Source: BOG-908 sp963692875
GTDB lineage: Bacteria > Pseudomonadota > Alphaproteobacteria > Acetobacterales > Acetobacteraceae
Length of the DNA stretch: 64,000 nt
Assembly: GCA_965198755.1 (NCBI GenBank)
Contig: OZ240673.1
Span: forward strand, 2,294,001-2,358,000
Direction of reading: 5' to 3'
Shown here: positions 1 through 9,061 of the stretch, in pieces
Position numbering within the stretch: position 1 is the stretch's first letter
How the letters are laid out: each line of letters begins with the position of its first letter
The notes under the pieces: model-generated
What the model saw: only the letters and a program-made list of their open reading frames with translations
What the model was told of the DNA's origin: nothing
Databases searched by the model: none
Translations under genes and position numbers: made by a program

Positions 1-1952
1 CTGATGTGCACCAGGCCGTCACGCGAGCCGAGGAAGTTTACGAACGCGCCGAACTCGGCGGTCTTGACCACCTTGCCGTTGTAGATCGCACCCAGCTCCG
101 GCTCGGCGACGATGCCGCGGATCCAGTCGATCGCGCGCTGCGCGGCCTCTTCCGTTGTCGCCGCGATCTTGATCGTGCCGTCGTCCTCGATGTCGATCTT
201 CGCCCCGGTCTGCTCGACGATCTCGCGGATCACCTTGCCGCCGGTGCCGATCACCTCGCGGATCTTCTCCTTCGGCACGTTGATCACCGTGATCCGCGGC
301 GCCGTGCTGGCCACCGCGTTGCGTGCGCCGGTCAGCGCGCGCGCCATCTCGCCCAGGATGTGCAGGCGCCCGTCCTTGGCCTGGTCCAGCGCAATGCGCA
401 TGATTTCCTGCGTGATGGACGTGATCTTGATGTCCATCTGCAGGCTGGTGATGCCGTGCTCGGTGCCGGCCACCTTGAAGTCCATGTCGCCGAGGTGGTC
501 CTCGTCGCCCAGGATGTCGGACAGCACGGCGAAGCCGCGGTCCTCCTTGATCAGCCCCATGGCGATGCCGGCCACCGGGCGCTTCAGCGGCACGCCGCCG
601 TCCATCATCGCCAGCGAGCTGCCGCACACCGTCGCCATCGACGAGCTGCCGTTGCTCTCCAGGATCTCGCTGACGATGCGCAGCGTGTAGGGAAAGTCCT
701 CCTTGGCCGGCAGCAGCGGGTGGATCGCGCGCCAGGCCAGCTTGCCGTGGCCGATCTCGCGCCGGCCGGGGCTGCCCATGCGGCCCGCCTCGCCCACGCT
801 GAAGGGCGGGAAGTTGTAGTGCAGCATGAAGTTTTCCTTGTACTCGCCTTCCAAGGAATCCATGAACTGCTCGTCCTGGCCGGTGCCCAGCGTCACCACG
901 CACAGCGCCTGCGTCTCGCCGCGGGTGAACAGCGCGCTGCCGTGCGCACGCGGCAGCACGCCCACTTCGGCGACGATCTGGCGCACCGTCTTGGTGTCGC
1001 GGCCGTCGATGCGCAGGCCGGTGTCCAGGATCGCGTTGCGGACGATGTCTGCCTCGAGGTCCTTCAGCAGGTGCTTGGCGCTCTCATGCGCCATGCCCTC
1101 TTCCTCGAGCTTGGCATGCACGGCCTTCTTGGCGGCACCCACCTTCTCGTAGCGCTGCTGCTTGACGCGCTCCTGGTAGGCTTCGGCCAGCGACCCGCGG
1201 CCCAGCTCGTGGATGCGCGTCTTCAGCGCCACCTCCGCCTGGCTCGGCTCGGCCAGGTTCCACGGCTCCTTGGCCGCGTGCTCGGCGAGCTCGATAATCG
1301 CCTGGATCACCGGCTGGAACGCGGTGTGTCCGAACGCGACCGCGCCGAGCATGATGTCCTCGGGCAGTTCCTTCGCTTCGGATTCCACCATCAGCACGCC
1401 TTCGGCGGTGCCGGCCAGCACCAGGTCCAGCGTCGCGTTTTCCATCTGCGCGATGGTCGGGTTGAGGACGTATTCGCCGTTCTCATAGCCGATGCGGGCG
1501 GCACCGACCGGCCCGAAGAACGGGATGCCGGAGAGGGTGAGTGCCGCCGAGCAGCCGACCAGGGCCACGATGTCCGGATCGTTCTCCATGTCGTGGCCGA
1601 GCACGGTGGCAACCACCTGGACCTCGTTGCGGAAGTTCTCGGGGAACAGCGGGCGCAGCGGCCGGTCGATCAGGCGGCTGGTCAGCGTCTCGTTCTCGCT
1701 GGGGCGGCCTTCGCGCTTGAAGAAGCCGCCGGGGATGCGGCCGGCGGCGTAGGCCTTTTCCTGGTAGTTGACGGTGAGCGGGAAGAAGTCCTGGCCGGAC
1801 TTGATGGATTTCACGCCGACGGCGGTGCACAGCACCATGGTGCCGCCGTAGCTGACGAGCACGGCGCCGTCTGCCTGGCGGGCCATCTTGCCGGTCTCGA
1901 GGACGAGCTTGCGGCCGCCCCAGTCGAGCTCCTTGCGGAAGTAGTTGAACAT
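1..1952 (-). CDS. pnp: Polynucleotide phosphorylase, 3' end cut by window edge
   Basis: PNPase is the phosphorolytic 3'-5' exoribonuclease of bacterial RNA decay. The ATG at 1952 opens with MFNYFRKELDWGGRKL, typical of the first RNase PH domain. Further on come GRIPGGFFKREGRPSE and the PFFGPVGAARIGYENGEYVLNP segment. Near the left edge a KH domain shows VIGTGGKVIREI, followed by the start of an S1 domain (VKTAEFGAFVNF) that runs out of the window at base 1. About 650 codons are visible of the usual 700-720, so only the C-terminal tail is missing. It lies downstream of rpsO in the classical truB-rpsO-pnp order on the same strand. The rpsO-pnp gap holds a hairpin-rich repeat. Confidence 0.97.
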   Translation of the reverse strand, partial: MFNYFRKELDWGGRKLVLETGKMARQADGAVLVSYGGTMVLCTAVGVKSIKSGQDFFPLTVNYQEKAYAAGRIPGGFFKREGRPSENETLTSRLIDRPLRPLFPENFRNEVQVVATVLGHDMENDPDIVALVGCSAALTLSGIPFFGPVGAARIGYENGEYVLNPTIAQMENATLDLVLAGTAEGVLMVESEAKELPEDIMLGAVAFGHTAFQPVIQAIIELAEHAAKEPWNLAEPSQAEVALKTRIHELGRGSLAEAYQERVKQQRYEKVGAAKKAVHAKLEEEGMAHESAKHLLKDLEADIVRNAILDTGLRIDGRDTKTVRQIVAEVGVLPRAHGSALFTRGETQALCVVTLGTGQDEQFMDSLEGEYKENFMLHYNFPPFSVGEAGRMGSPGRREIGHGKLAWRAIHPLLPAKEDFPYTLRIVSEILESNGSSSMATVCGSSLAMMDGGVPLKRPVAGIAMGLIKEDRGFAVLSDILGDEDHLGDMDFKVAGTEHGITSLQMDIKITSITQEIMRIALDQAKDGRLHILGEMARALTGARNAVASTAPRITVINVPKEKIREVIGTGGKVIREIVEQTGAKIDIEDDGTIKIAATTEEAAQRAIDWIRGIVAEPELGAIYNGKVVKTAEFGAFVNFLGSRDGLVHI

Positions 1953-2050
1953 TGCGCTTTGGTCCTTCTGTTGTTGGGAGAAGGGTGCGGGAAGCGCCTC
2001 GGACTGCATGGATGGGGGTAGGCGATCCATGTGGCCGGAAGCGCTCGGTT

Positions 2051-2186
2051 GCGCACCCTGGGGCTTTGCCCCAGACCCCACCAAAGGCCAGTCGGCCTTT
2101 GGAAACCATTTCCCAAGAAACTCCTGAGAAAATGGGGTCTGGGGCCGACTGGCCCCAGCGGGGTCAAGGGGCAGAGCCCCTTGCCT
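2051..2186. repeat. Hairpin-rich intergenic repeat between rpsO and pnp
   Basis: This stretch holds several perfect or near-perfect hairpins: TGGGGC-TTT-GCCCCA at 2059-2073, CCAAAGGCC-AGTC-GGCCTTTGG at 2081-2102, and a GGGGC..GCCCC-rich end. Its last 55 bases (2132-2186) recur without a mismatch at 48846-48900. The rpsO stop codon follows directly. It may act as a terminator or processing site between rpsO and pnp, which is inference. Confidence 0.8.
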
Positions 2187-2456
2187 TTATCGACGCAGCT
2201 TAAGTCGACCAATCAAGGTTTCATACCTGGATTGATCCTTGCCCTTAAGGTAGTCCAGCAGCCGCCGCCGCCGCCCCACAAGCATCAGCAGTCCGCGCCG
2301 CGAATGGAAATCCTTCGCGTGCGTCTTCAGGTGCTCAGTGAGGTTGGTGATCCGCTCGGACAGGAGTGCCACCTGCACTTCCGGGCTGCCGGTATCGGCC
2401 GCCTGAGCCTGATACTCATGAATAAGCGTCGTGCGACGCTCCGCTGTGATCGACAT
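2187..2456 (-). CDS. rpsO: 30S ribosomal protein S15
   Basis: The 89-residue product matches S15 in length and signature: TGSPEVQVALLSERI, then NLTEHLKTHAKDFHSRRGLL and LVGRRRRLLDYLKG. S15 binds 16S rRNA early in small-subunit assembly. The gene starts at 2456 with a GGAG about ten bases upstream. It lies 26 bp downstream of truB and upstream of pnp, the standard order. Confidence 0.98.
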   Translation of the reverse strand: MSITAERRTTLIHEYQAQAADTGSPEVQVALLSERITNLTEHLKTHAKDFHSRRGLLMLVGRRRRLLDYLKGKDQSRYETLIGRLKLRR

Positions 2457-2482
2457 CGATCAAGTGCTCCAAAGCAAGGGGT

Positions 2483-3403
2483 CTAAAGGATGCGTTCGGG
2501 ACGCAGCCAGCCATCTTCCAGGCGGCAGAGCCCGATCACGCGTCCCCCCGCCATGGCGCGCGCCAACCCGCCTGCGGGGTTGGCGTCGCCAGGAATGCGC
2601 CCCATCAGGGTGAGAAGGCTGATCGCCTGGCCCTGGGTGAGGAGCACGGCCTCCGCGTCGGTCAAGGCCAGCGCCGGGATGTCGGCCAGCGCGGTCAGGA
2701 CGGGCAGCAGGAGGTCCGGAGAGGATCGCGCGGTATCCTCCCCCGGCATGGCTTTGTCCAGCAAAATCGCGTCGCGCTCCAGGAACGGCCCCACCCGCAG
2801 CCGGCGCAGCGCCGCAATGTGGCCAACCGTGCCGCAGGCCAGGGCCAGGTCGCGCGCCAGGCTGCGCATGTAGACGCCCTTGCCGGACTGCACCTCGAAC
2901 ACCGCGGTGTCAGCGTCCGGCCGCTCGGTCAGCTCGAAGCGGTCCACCCGCGCCGGACGCGCCGCCAGCTCCGGCGCCCGGCCGTCGCGCGCCATGTCGT
3001 AGGCGCGCTCGCCGGCCACCTTGATGGCGGAGTAGACCGGCGGAACCTGCATGATCTCTCCGGTCAGCGCCGGCAGCGCCGCCCGCAGCGCGTCGTCCGT
3101 CGGCCGGTGCGGGCTCTCCGCGGTCACCTCGCCGTCGGCGTCGTCGGTGTCGCGCGCCTCGCCCAACCGCAGGGTAAAGCGGTACAGCTTGGTGCCGTCC
3201 ATCACGTAGGGGACCGTCTTGGTGGCCGCACCGAAGGCGATCGGCAGCACGCCGGTGGCCAACGGGTCCAGCGTGCCGCCGTGGCCGGCCTTCTGCGCGT
3301 CGAAGCCGCGGCGGACGCGGTTGACCACGTCCGTGCTGGTCATGTGGGGCGGCTTGTCGATGATCAGCCACCCGTCGAGCGGGCGGCCGCGTTTGCGGCG
3401 CAT
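2483..3403 (-). CDS. truB: tRNA pseudouridine(55) synthase TruB
   Basis: Makes pseudouridine 55 in the T-loop of tRNAs. The chosen start, MRRKRGRPLDGWLIIDKPP at 3403, gives 306 residues, the normal size. The catalytic aspartate lies in HGGTLDPLATGVL (about residue 46). The motifs PPVYSAIKVAGERAYDMAR and GKGVYMRSLARDLA are also present. The open frame continues 28 codons further upstream, but that part is encoded by a palindromic element and is not expected to be protein. First gene of the truB-rpsO-pnp series. Confidence 0.96.
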   Translation of the reverse strand: MRRKRGRPLDGWLIIDKPPHMTSTDVVNRVRRGFDAQKAGHGGTLDPLATGVLPIAFGAATKTVPYVMDGTKLYRFTLRLGEARDTDDADGEVTAESPHRPTDDALRAALPALTGEIMQVPPVYSAIKVAGERAYDMARDGRAPELAARPARVDRFELTERPDADTAVFEVQSGKGVYMRSLARDLALACGTVGHIAALRRLRVGPFLERDAILLDKAMPGEDTARSSPDLLLPVLTALADIPALALTDAEAVLLTQGQAISLLTLMGRIPGDANPAGGLARAMAGGRVIGLCRLEDGWLRPERIL

Positions 3404-3451
3404 GAGGTGTTCCGGGGTGGGGAAGGCGGGTGTTTGCGCGGGGGTAGGACA

Positions 3452-3585
3452 GCAAGCAAGCAGTTCTTTTTTGAAAAAAAGAACCAAAAAACTTTTGTTC
3501 CCTGGAGTACGCGCTGAGGGAAACGCCGCGACAGCCGAACCAAAAGTTTTTTGCTGCTTTTTTCAAAAAAGCAGGCCTTGCTTTC
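3452..3585. repeat. Palindromic intergenic element, two-armed copy (type description)
   Basis: Reference copy of the family. The left arm reads GCAAGCAG, then the palindrome GTTCTTTTTT...AAAAAAGAAC, then CAAAAAACTTTTG. A GC-rich middle of about 45 bp contains CGCGACAGC. The right arm mirrors the left: CAAAAGTTTTTTG, the hairpin CTGCTTTTTT...AAAAAAGCAG, then GCCTTGC. Each arm can fold alone into a hairpin followed by a T- or A-run, and the two arms are inverted relative to each other. This copy separates truB from the SDR gene and abuts the SDR stop codon. In other entries, arm means one such half. Confidence 0.93.
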
Positions 3586-4329
3586 TTAATACCCAGCCAA
3601 CCCCCCGCCATCCACCGGCAACGCCACACCGTTCACAAACCCCGCCGCGTCGGATGCAAGGTACAAGATACACGCCGCCACCTCGTCGGCCGTCCCCATC
3701 CGGTTCATCGGCGAGTGTGCACGCGCCGCGGCCATGTAACCTGCAGCATCGCCGCTGGCCTGCGCCGCCTGCTCCACCATGTCGGTCCAGATGAACCCGG
3801 GGCACACGCAGTTCACCCGCACGCGCTGCGCCAGCGCCACCGCCATCGCCCGCGTCAGGTTCACCACCGCGCCCTTCGACGCCGCATACGCCACCGCGTT
3901 GGCCGCCCCCATCAACCCCGCGTCGGACCCCAGGTTGACGATGCACCCACGGCTCGCGTCCAACGCCGGCAACGCCGCCTGGCTGCAAAAGAAGGTGCCC
4001 GCAACGTTCACCGCCATCGTCTCGGCCCAATGCGCCTCGTCCACCTCGGCGATCGGAACTTCCTTGTATAAGCCAGCCGAGTTCACCAGCACGTCCAGCC
4101 CGCCCAGCCGCGCCACCGCAGCTTCCACAACGCGCGCGCAAACCGCTTGCGTCTCCAGCGCACCGATCGCCGGCACGTAACCCTCCGCGCCGAACGCCTC
4201 GAACGACGCCATGCTGCGCGCGCCCACCGCAACCTTCGCGCCGGCGGCACGGAACGCGCGGCACGTGGCGGCGCCGATGCCTCTGGCACCGCCGGTGACC
4301 AGCACGCGCTTGCCTTGGAAATCCTGCAT
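3586..4329 (-). CDS. SDR-family NAD(P)-dependent oxidoreductase
   Basis: A 247-residue classical short-chain dehydrogenase. It has the cofactor-binding TGGARGIG (residues 12-19), NSAG (84-87), a catalytic Ser in NLGSDAG (about 136) and the YAASK Tyr-Lys pair (149-153), followed by CPGFIWTDMV and a DGGG end. The substrate cannot be told. The start MQDFQGKRVLVTGG at 4329 sits directly against a palindromic element with no Shine-Dalgarno sequence. Translation may therefore be leaderless or coupled, or the native leader was replaced. It is co-directional with the aldolase-like and GMC genes and probably belongs to the same catabolic set. Confidence 0.9.
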   Translation of the reverse strand: MQDFQGKRVLVTGGARGIGAATCRAFRAAGAKVAVGARSMASFEAFGAEGYVPAIGALETQAVCARVVEAAVARLGGLDVLVNSAGLYKEVPIAEVDEAHWAETMAVNVAGTFFCSQAALPALDASRGCIVNLGSDAGLMGAANAVAYAASKGAVVNLTRAMAVALAQRVRVNCVCPGFIWTDMVEQAAQASGDAAGYMAAARAHSPMNRMGTADEVAACILYLASDAAGFVNGVALPVDGGGLAGY

Positions 4330-4330
4330 C

Positions 4331-4465
4331 AAGAAAGCAAGGCCTACTTTTTTGAAAAAAAGCAGCAAAAAAATTTTTATCCCTGCTGTCGCGGAGGTTT
4401 CTGCAGCGCGCGCCCCAGGGAACAAAAGTTTTTTGGTTCTTTTTTTCAAAAAAGAACTGCTTTCT
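4331..4465. repeat. Palindromic element, two-armed copy
   Basis: Fills the whole gap between the SDR start codon and the stop codon of the aldolase-like gene. The CTAC/GCAG-type arm is on the left and the GTTC-type arm on the right, so it is inverted relative to the copy at 3452. The middle reads CTGCTGTCGCGGAGG. Confidence 0.9.
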
Positions 4466-5223
4466 TACGTCCTATACTCCGGCTCGTCGGCATCCAAGAT
4501 AGCCTTGACGTTCTCCAGATGATCGCGCGCCAACTGCCCATACGCCCGCCACTCGCCTTCTGTCTGCCGCGCCACCGCGTCCGGCATCACCCGCAGCGCG
4601 CGCCCCGTCGCGTAGCAGGTGATCAACGTCTCCGCCGCGCGCTCGAAGTAGTACATCGCGTCGAACGCCTCGGCGACGCTGGCGCCGATTACCAATACCC
4701 CGTGGTTGGCCATCAGCAGCACGCACTTCTCCTGCCCGAGCGCACGCGCCGCCCGGTCGCCCTCCGCGTCGGACAGCGCCATGCCGGAGAACCCGTCGTC
4801 GATCGCCACCCGGCCATAAAACCGCGCGGTGTTCATGTCGATCGGCGGCATCGAGGGGTCCTGCAGGCAGGCCAGCGCGGTCGCGTATTTCGGGTGCAGG
4901 TGCATGATGCAGCGCGCGCCCGGCACCGCCGCGTGCAGGCGCGCGTGCAAATACCACGCGGTAGGATCGGGCGCGTCCGGCCGGTCCAGCGTTGCCGCAT
5001 CGTGCGCGTCCACCAGCAGCAAATCGCGCGCGGCGATGCGGCTGAAGTGCCGGCCGCGCGGGTTGACCAGGAAGCGCGCACCATCCGCGGAAACCGCAAC
5101 GCTGAAATGGTTCGCCACCGACTCGTGCATGCCAAGCCGCGCGAACCAGCGGAACGCGGCCGCCAGGTCCACACGCTCCGTCGCATGGTCGAGCAGGCTG
5201 GCCGGTGTCGCGCCACCATCCAT
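4465..5223 (-). CDS. Class II aldolase/adducin-domain protein
   Basis: The 252-residue product has the class II aldolase/adducin fold signature. It has HESVANHFSVAV near the N terminus, metal-binding histidines in IMHLHPKYATAL (108-110) and MANHGVLVIG (about 174). The Glu that acts as acid/base in fuculose-phosphate aldolases is not seen (PTAWYLHARLH stands there). A non-aldolase activity is therefore possible, as in many adducin-type members. I chose the ATG at 5223 (MDGGATP) because GGGGGAGG lies nine bases upstream; the ATG at 5232 would overlap that site. The gene runs with the SDR and GMC genes. Confidence 0.85.
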   Translation of the reverse strand: MDGGATPASLLDHATERVDLAAAFRWFARLGMHESVANHFSVAVSADGARFLVNPRGRHFSRIAARDLLLVDAHDAATLDRPDAPDPTAWYLHARLHAAVPGARCIMHLHPKYATALACLQDPSMPPIDMNTARFYGRVAIDDGFSGMALSDAEGDRAARALGQEKCVLLMANHGVLVIGASVAEAFDAMYYFERAAETLITCYATGRALRVMPDAVARQTEGEWRAYGQLARDHLENVKAILDADEPEYRT

Positions 5224-5305
5224 CGCGTTCATCCTCCCCCGGGCATTCTCGCTGTCTTTACAGGCGTCAAACCGATATTGCCCCACTGTCTCCGCCGGAC
5301 GCACT

Positions 5306-5512
5306 CATGACCAGCAGCCCGAGACGTTGATCGACGGCAAGAAAGCAAGGCCTGCTTTTTTGAAAAAAAGCAGCAAAAAACTTTTGGTCCTGCTGTCGCG
5401 GAGTTTCCCTCAGCGTGTGCTCCAGGGAACAAAAGTTTTTTGGTTCTTTTTTTCAAAAAAGAACCGCTTGCCTTGCCTTTCACTGCTCAGCCTCCCGAAC
5501 CGCTGATTCATC
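5306..5512. repeat. Palindromic element with extended ends (about 205 bp)
   Basis: The core is at 5341-5475. The left flank GACCAGCAGCCCGAGACG resembles the left ends of the units at 7311 and 56342, and the right flank ends near GAACCGCTGATTCAT. It fills most of the gap between the aldolase-like and GMC genes. Confidence 0.75.
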
Positions 5513-5583
5513 AAGGCCGCGCCGTCGCGTGCCAACCTCGCACGCAAGCCGCGGTGTCGCCGCACCCACCTGCATCGGATCGG

Positions 5584-7245
5584 TCACCGCTGCGCCGTCT
5601 CCCAAGCCGGGTGCACCAACATCGGCCGCTCGTCACGCGGAAGCGGCGCCCGCCCGCGTATAACATCGCACGCCTTTTCCGCGATCATGATGGTCGGCGC
5701 GTTGGTGTTGCCGCTGACGATCTCCGGCATCACCGACGCATCGACCACCCGCAGCCCATCCAACCCATGCACGCGCAAGCTCGCATCGACCACCGAGCTG
5801 CCATGGTCGCGCCCCATGCGGCACGTCCCCACCGGGTGGTAGCAAGTCTCCACCGCGCCACGCAGCCATTCATCCAGTGCGTCGTCGCTCTGCACCGCCT
5901 CTCCCGGCAGCAACTCCGCGCCGCGATACGGTGCCAGCGCCGCCTGCGCCAGTATCTCCCGCGCGAGGCGCACGCCGCGCCGCAAATCGGCCAGGTCGCG
6001 CGCATCCTCCAGGTAGTTGAACAGGATGGACGGCGGCGTCCGCGGGTCGTCCGAGACCACTCTCACCCGCCCACGGCTTTTCGGCCGCATCAGGTCGATA
6101 TGCACCTGGTAGCTTTCGCAACCGACGTCCTCCACCGTGCCCGGCGCAATGCCGATCGGCATGAATGTCAACTGCAGGTCCGGATGCTCGATCCCGGCCG
6201 CACTGCGCAAAAATCCCCCCGCCTCGAAATGGTTGGACCCGGCAGGCCCGCTTTGCCCCGCAAACCAGCGCAACCCGGCCGCCACCTTCCCCAGCCCGCG
6301 GTTCACCCGATAAAGCGACACCTTCTGCAGGCAGCGATGCTGCACCACCACGTCCGGATGGTCGTTGAGGTTGGCGCCCACCGCCGGCAGCGCGTGCAGC
6401 GCCGCAATCCCCGCTTCGCCGAGCTGATCCGGATCGCCGATCCCGGACATCTGCAACACCGCCGGCGAGTTGATCGCCCCCGCCGCCAGGATCACCTCCC
6501 GGCGCGCCCGCACCCGCGAGACCCCGCCCGCATCCGCAAACGCCACCCCGCAAGCCCGCACCCCCTCGAGCAGGATGCGCTGCACCAGCACGCCAGTCTG
6601 CACCACCAGGTTCGGCCGGCCCATCGCCGGACGCAGATACGCACGCGCCGCGCTGCACCGCCGTCCCGCCCGCGTGGTGCGATCGATCCGCCCGAACCCC
6701 TCCTGCTGCGCGCCGTTCACGTCCGCCGACAGCTTATAGCCGGCTTGCACCGCCGCCCGCACGAAGGCAGAGCCCAACACCGACCGCTGCAAATCCGGCG
6801 CATGCACCCCAAGCGGCCCGTCTCCGCCGTGATACGCATCCCCGCCCAGCATGTGCCCCTCGGCACGCTTGAAGTAGGGCAGGCAATCGGCGTGGCTCCA
6901 CCCGGTCAGCCCCGCCTGCGCCCAGCCGTCGTAGTCGCGCGCGTGGCCGCGAACGTACACCATGCCGTTGATCGACGACGATCCGCCCAGCACCCGCCCG
7001 CGCGGATGGCTCAGCCGGCGTCCGCCCAGATACGGCTCCGGGTCCGACACGTAGGCCCATTTGAACCGCTCCGACGAGAGCAGCCCGGCCAGCGCCGCCG
7101 GCATGTCGATGCGCCAGCTCCGATCCGCCGGCCCCGCCTCCAGCAGCAGAACCGACACGCCCGGGTCTTCGCTCAGCCGCGCCGCCAGCACGCACCCGGC
7201 CGACCCAGCGCCGATCACCACGTAGTCGAACTCACGCTCACTCAC
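5584..7245 (-). CDS. GMC-family FAD-dependent oxidoreductase (choline dehydrogenase-like)
   Basis: At 553 residues it matches choline/alcohol dehydrogenases of the GMC family. The FAD-binding Rossmann motif VVIGAGSAGCVLAARLSE is at the N terminus. HPRGRVLGGSSSINGMVYVRG is the first GMC signature and GAINSPAVLQMSGIGD the second. The catalytic histidine region HPVGTCRMG is near the end. Such enzymes oxidise an alcohol to an aldehyde using FAD. The nearby aldehyde dehydrogenase and Rieske oxygenase fit a pathway for a choline-like or other alcohol substrate, but the sequence does not prove which. Confidence 0.93.
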   Translation of the reverse strand: MSEREFDYVVIGAGSAGCVLAARLSEDPGVSVLLLEAGPADRSWRIDMPAALAGLLSSERFKWAYVSDPEPYLGGRRLSHPRGRVLGGSSSINGMVYVRGHARDYDGWAQAGLTGWSHADCLPYFKRAEGHMLGGDAYHGGDGPLGVHAPDLQRSVLGSAFVRAAVQAGYKLSADVNGAQQEGFGRIDRTTRAGRRCSAARAYLRPAMGRPNLVVQTGVLVQRILLEGVRACGVAFADAGGVSRVRARREVILAAGAINSPAVLQMSGIGDPDQLGEAGIAALHALPAVGANLNDHPDVVVQHRCLQKVSLYRVNRGLGKVAAGLRWFAGQSGPAGSNHFEAGGFLRSAAGIEHPDLQLTFMPIGIAPGTVEDVGCESYQVHIDLMRPKSRGRVRVVSDDPRTPPSILFNYLEDARDLADLRRGVRLAREILAQAALAPYRGAELLPGEAVQSDDALDEWLRGAVETCYHPVGTCRMGRDHGSSVVDASLRVHGLDGLRVVDASVMPEIVSGNTNAPTIMIAEKACDVIRGRAPLPRDERPMLVHPAWETAQR

Positions 7246-7310
7246 GGACGCACCTGACCCGCGCTCGAACGCGTGCGCGTCAACTCCGCGATCAGCCCCG
7301 GAGTTATACC

Positions 7311-7515
7311 AGCGGCCCTATGTCTCAACTCGTCGAAGCCCGGCGGAAAAAGCAAGGCCTTCTTTTCTGAAGAAAAGAAGCAAAAGACTTTTGGTCCGGC
7401 TGTCGCGGAGCTTCCCTCAACGCGCGCCCAAGGGAACAGAAGTTTTCTGGTTCTTTTTTTCAAAAAAGAACCGCTTGCTTCAGCTGGCACGTTCAAAACC
7501 TGAAACGGTCGGTAT
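7311..7515. repeat. Palindromic element, full unit with terminal TATACCAGC/GGTATTAC
   Basis: The core at 7349-7480 is flanked by TTATACCAGCGGCCC on the left and ACGGTCGGTATTAC on the right, giving a unit of about 205 bp with related inverted ends. One of the clearest complete units in the window. Confidence 0.82.
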
Positions 7516-7554
7516 TACGGATCCCAAAGCCAAGCGCACACGCGCCGACCCCGT

Positions 7555-7635
7555 GCTCAACCGCGGACGCATCGACCACGCGCTCAACCGCGGACGCATT
7601 GATCAAACGTTCAAACACGGGCGCGCCGGACTCGG
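7555..7635. repeat. Three degenerate 27-bp tandem repeats
   Basis: GCTCAACCGCGGACGCAT starts at 7555 and again at 7582. A decayed third copy (GTTCAAACACGGGCGCG) starts at 7609. The period is 27 bp, so translation would stay in frame. No convincing gene covers it; it lies between a palindromic element and the 3' end of the Rieske gene. Confidence 0.75.
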
Positions 7636-7691
7636 GCCCCGCCACGACTACGTTGAACCCACACGCAAGCGCAGATAAGTCCACACCACGT

Positions 7692-8819
7692 TCAGCCGCG
7701 GATGGCATCGTAGCAAAGCCGGTGGAAGTGGCGCACCAGGACCTCGCTGCGGCTGCCCAGCCCTTCGCCGATCATGTAGACGCCGTGCCGGAAACCCTGG
7801 CTGCGCAGGCCCTTCTGGTTGGAGATGTTGAGCCTGATGTCCTCCGGCCCCAGCGCCTCGTTCATCCAGCGTATGCAGGCGCGGGTCACCTCCGGCATCG
7901 CCCGCCCGCGCGGCGCGTAGTAGCCGAACCGCAACGACGACGTCTCCGGCCCGGTCGGGTTCATGATGAACGTGCCCACCATGTCCGCATACGGAAACAC
8001 GTAGATCGTGGCGTTCGGCCACAGCCCGAAATTGAAGAACCAGTCGGTCTGCCAGGTCGCCCCCGCGAGCGGCACCCCATAAGCATGCGTCGCATCCTGC
8101 TTCGGCGGCCCGACATACGTCCACCAATCGCCACGTGGCTGCAAATCGTAGCCGGCAAAATCGATCAGCTCGACCAGTTCTTTGTGCACCGGGCCGGAAT
8201 GCTCGAAGTGGTAGCCCTCGATCGAGTTCTCCTGGATCACCTTCCAGTTCGCCGGCACCTCCACGTCCACCTCCTCGATCAGCACCAGGTCGTCGAGGTC
8301 CGGGATGTAGCGGCGCATCAACGCGTCGGCCCCCGGCGCCATCTCGGCCACCGGCTTGGCGTCTAAATCCAGGTTCACGTAGACGAAGCCTGCAAAAACC
8401 TCGACCCGCACCGGCTTCAGCCCGAACGCGCGCTTGTCGAAGCCCGGCACGAGGCCACTCCGCGGCGCGCCGCGCAGGCCGCCGTCCGTCCCGTACGTCC
8501 AGGCGTGGTAGCCGCACACCGCCACCGACGAGACGCCGCGCCGCGCCTCTACCAGCCGGTTGCCGCGATGCTGGCAGACATTGTGGAACGCGCGCACCAC
8601 GCTGTCCTGCCCCGCCATTACCAGCACGCTCTGGTCGAAGATGTCATGGGTGACGAACGCGCCCGGCTGCGCCACCTCGTTGGCGTGTGCCACCAGGTGC
8701 CAGCTCCTGAAGAAGATCGCGTCCCGCTCGCGCTGGTAGACCGCCTCGTCGAAGAAATGCCGGGCCGGCAGCGAGAAGCCTGCCGCCTGGTCTGACGCCG
8801 TCCACTCGTTCTGGTCCAT
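7692..8819 (-). CDS. Rieske-type aromatic ring-hydroxylating oxygenase, alpha subunit
   Basis: The 375-residue product carries an N-terminal Rieske [2Fe-2S] domain with C82-x-H84 and C102-x2-H105 (VCQHRGN and VCGYHAW). A catalytic domain follows with NWKVIQENSIEGYHFEHSG supplying mononuclear-iron ligands, and EDIRLNISNQKGL near the C terminus. Size and motifs fit the oxygenase component of families that include carnitine, betaine and aromatic oxygenases. No reductase or ferredoxin partner is visible here. The start MDQNEWTASDQ at 8819 was preferred; MQSGRA at 8837 is also possible. The upstream part of the open frame is repeat sequence. Confidence 0.92.
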   Translation of the reverse strand: MDQNEWTASDQAAGFSLPARHFFDEAVYQRERDAIFFRSWHLVAHANEVAQPGAFVTHDIFDQSVLVMAGQDSVVRAFHNVCQHRGNRLVEARRGVSSVAVCGYHAWTYGTDGGLRGAPRSGLVPGFDKRAFGLKPVRVEVFAGFVYVNLDLDAKPVAEMAPGADALMRRYIPDLDDLVLIEEVDVEVPANWKVIQENSIEGYHFEHSGPVHKELVELIDFAGYDLQPRGDWWTYVGPPKQDATHAYGVPLAGATWQTDWFFNFGLWPNATIYVFPYADMVGTFIMNPTGPETSSLRFGYYAPRGRAMPEVTRACIRWMNEALGPEDIRLNISNQKGLRSQGFRHGVYMIGEGLGSRSEVLVRHFHRLCYDAIRG

Positions 8820-8905
8820 GGCTCGTCCGCTTTGCATGAACGGCGATGATAGGACCGGGCCGTCGGCGTGCCTGCTTGATTTCGACAGGCTGATGTCGGA
8901 AAAAG

Positions 8906-9056
8906 GCAAGGCAAGCGGTTCTTTTTTGAAAAAAATAACCAAAAAACTTTTGTCTCCTTGGGGCGCGTCAGGTTGAGACGTGTCGTTTCAGCCGTCCGCG
9001 ACAGCCGGACCAAAAGCTTTTTGCTTCTTTTTCTCGAAAAAGAAGGCCTTGCTTCC
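8906..9056. repeat. Palindromic element, long-middle copy
   Basis: A GTTC-type left arm and a CTTC-type right arm are joined by a longer middle containing GTTGAGACGTGTCGTTTCAGC. The same middle variant appears near 22980, 35190 and 43590. The right arm runs directly into the coding frame of the AraC-type gene. Confidence 0.9.
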
Positions 9057-9061
9057 TGCTT

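Noticed and set aside
6..2021. A 671-codon open frame on the plus strand across pnp
   Set aside because: It is the antisense of pnp, rich in His, Arg and Ala as GC-rich shadow frames are. The minus strand gives a perfect PNPase.
3403..3487. N-terminal extensions such as MVLFFKKE on truB, the Rieske gene, htpG and others
   Set aside because: These residues are translated palindromic-element arms and recur in front of unrelated genes. Proper starts lie further inside.
5440..7257. A 605-codon plus-strand frame opposite the GMC gene
   Set aside because: Shadow frame with no motif; the GMC oxidoreductase on the other strand explains the sequence.
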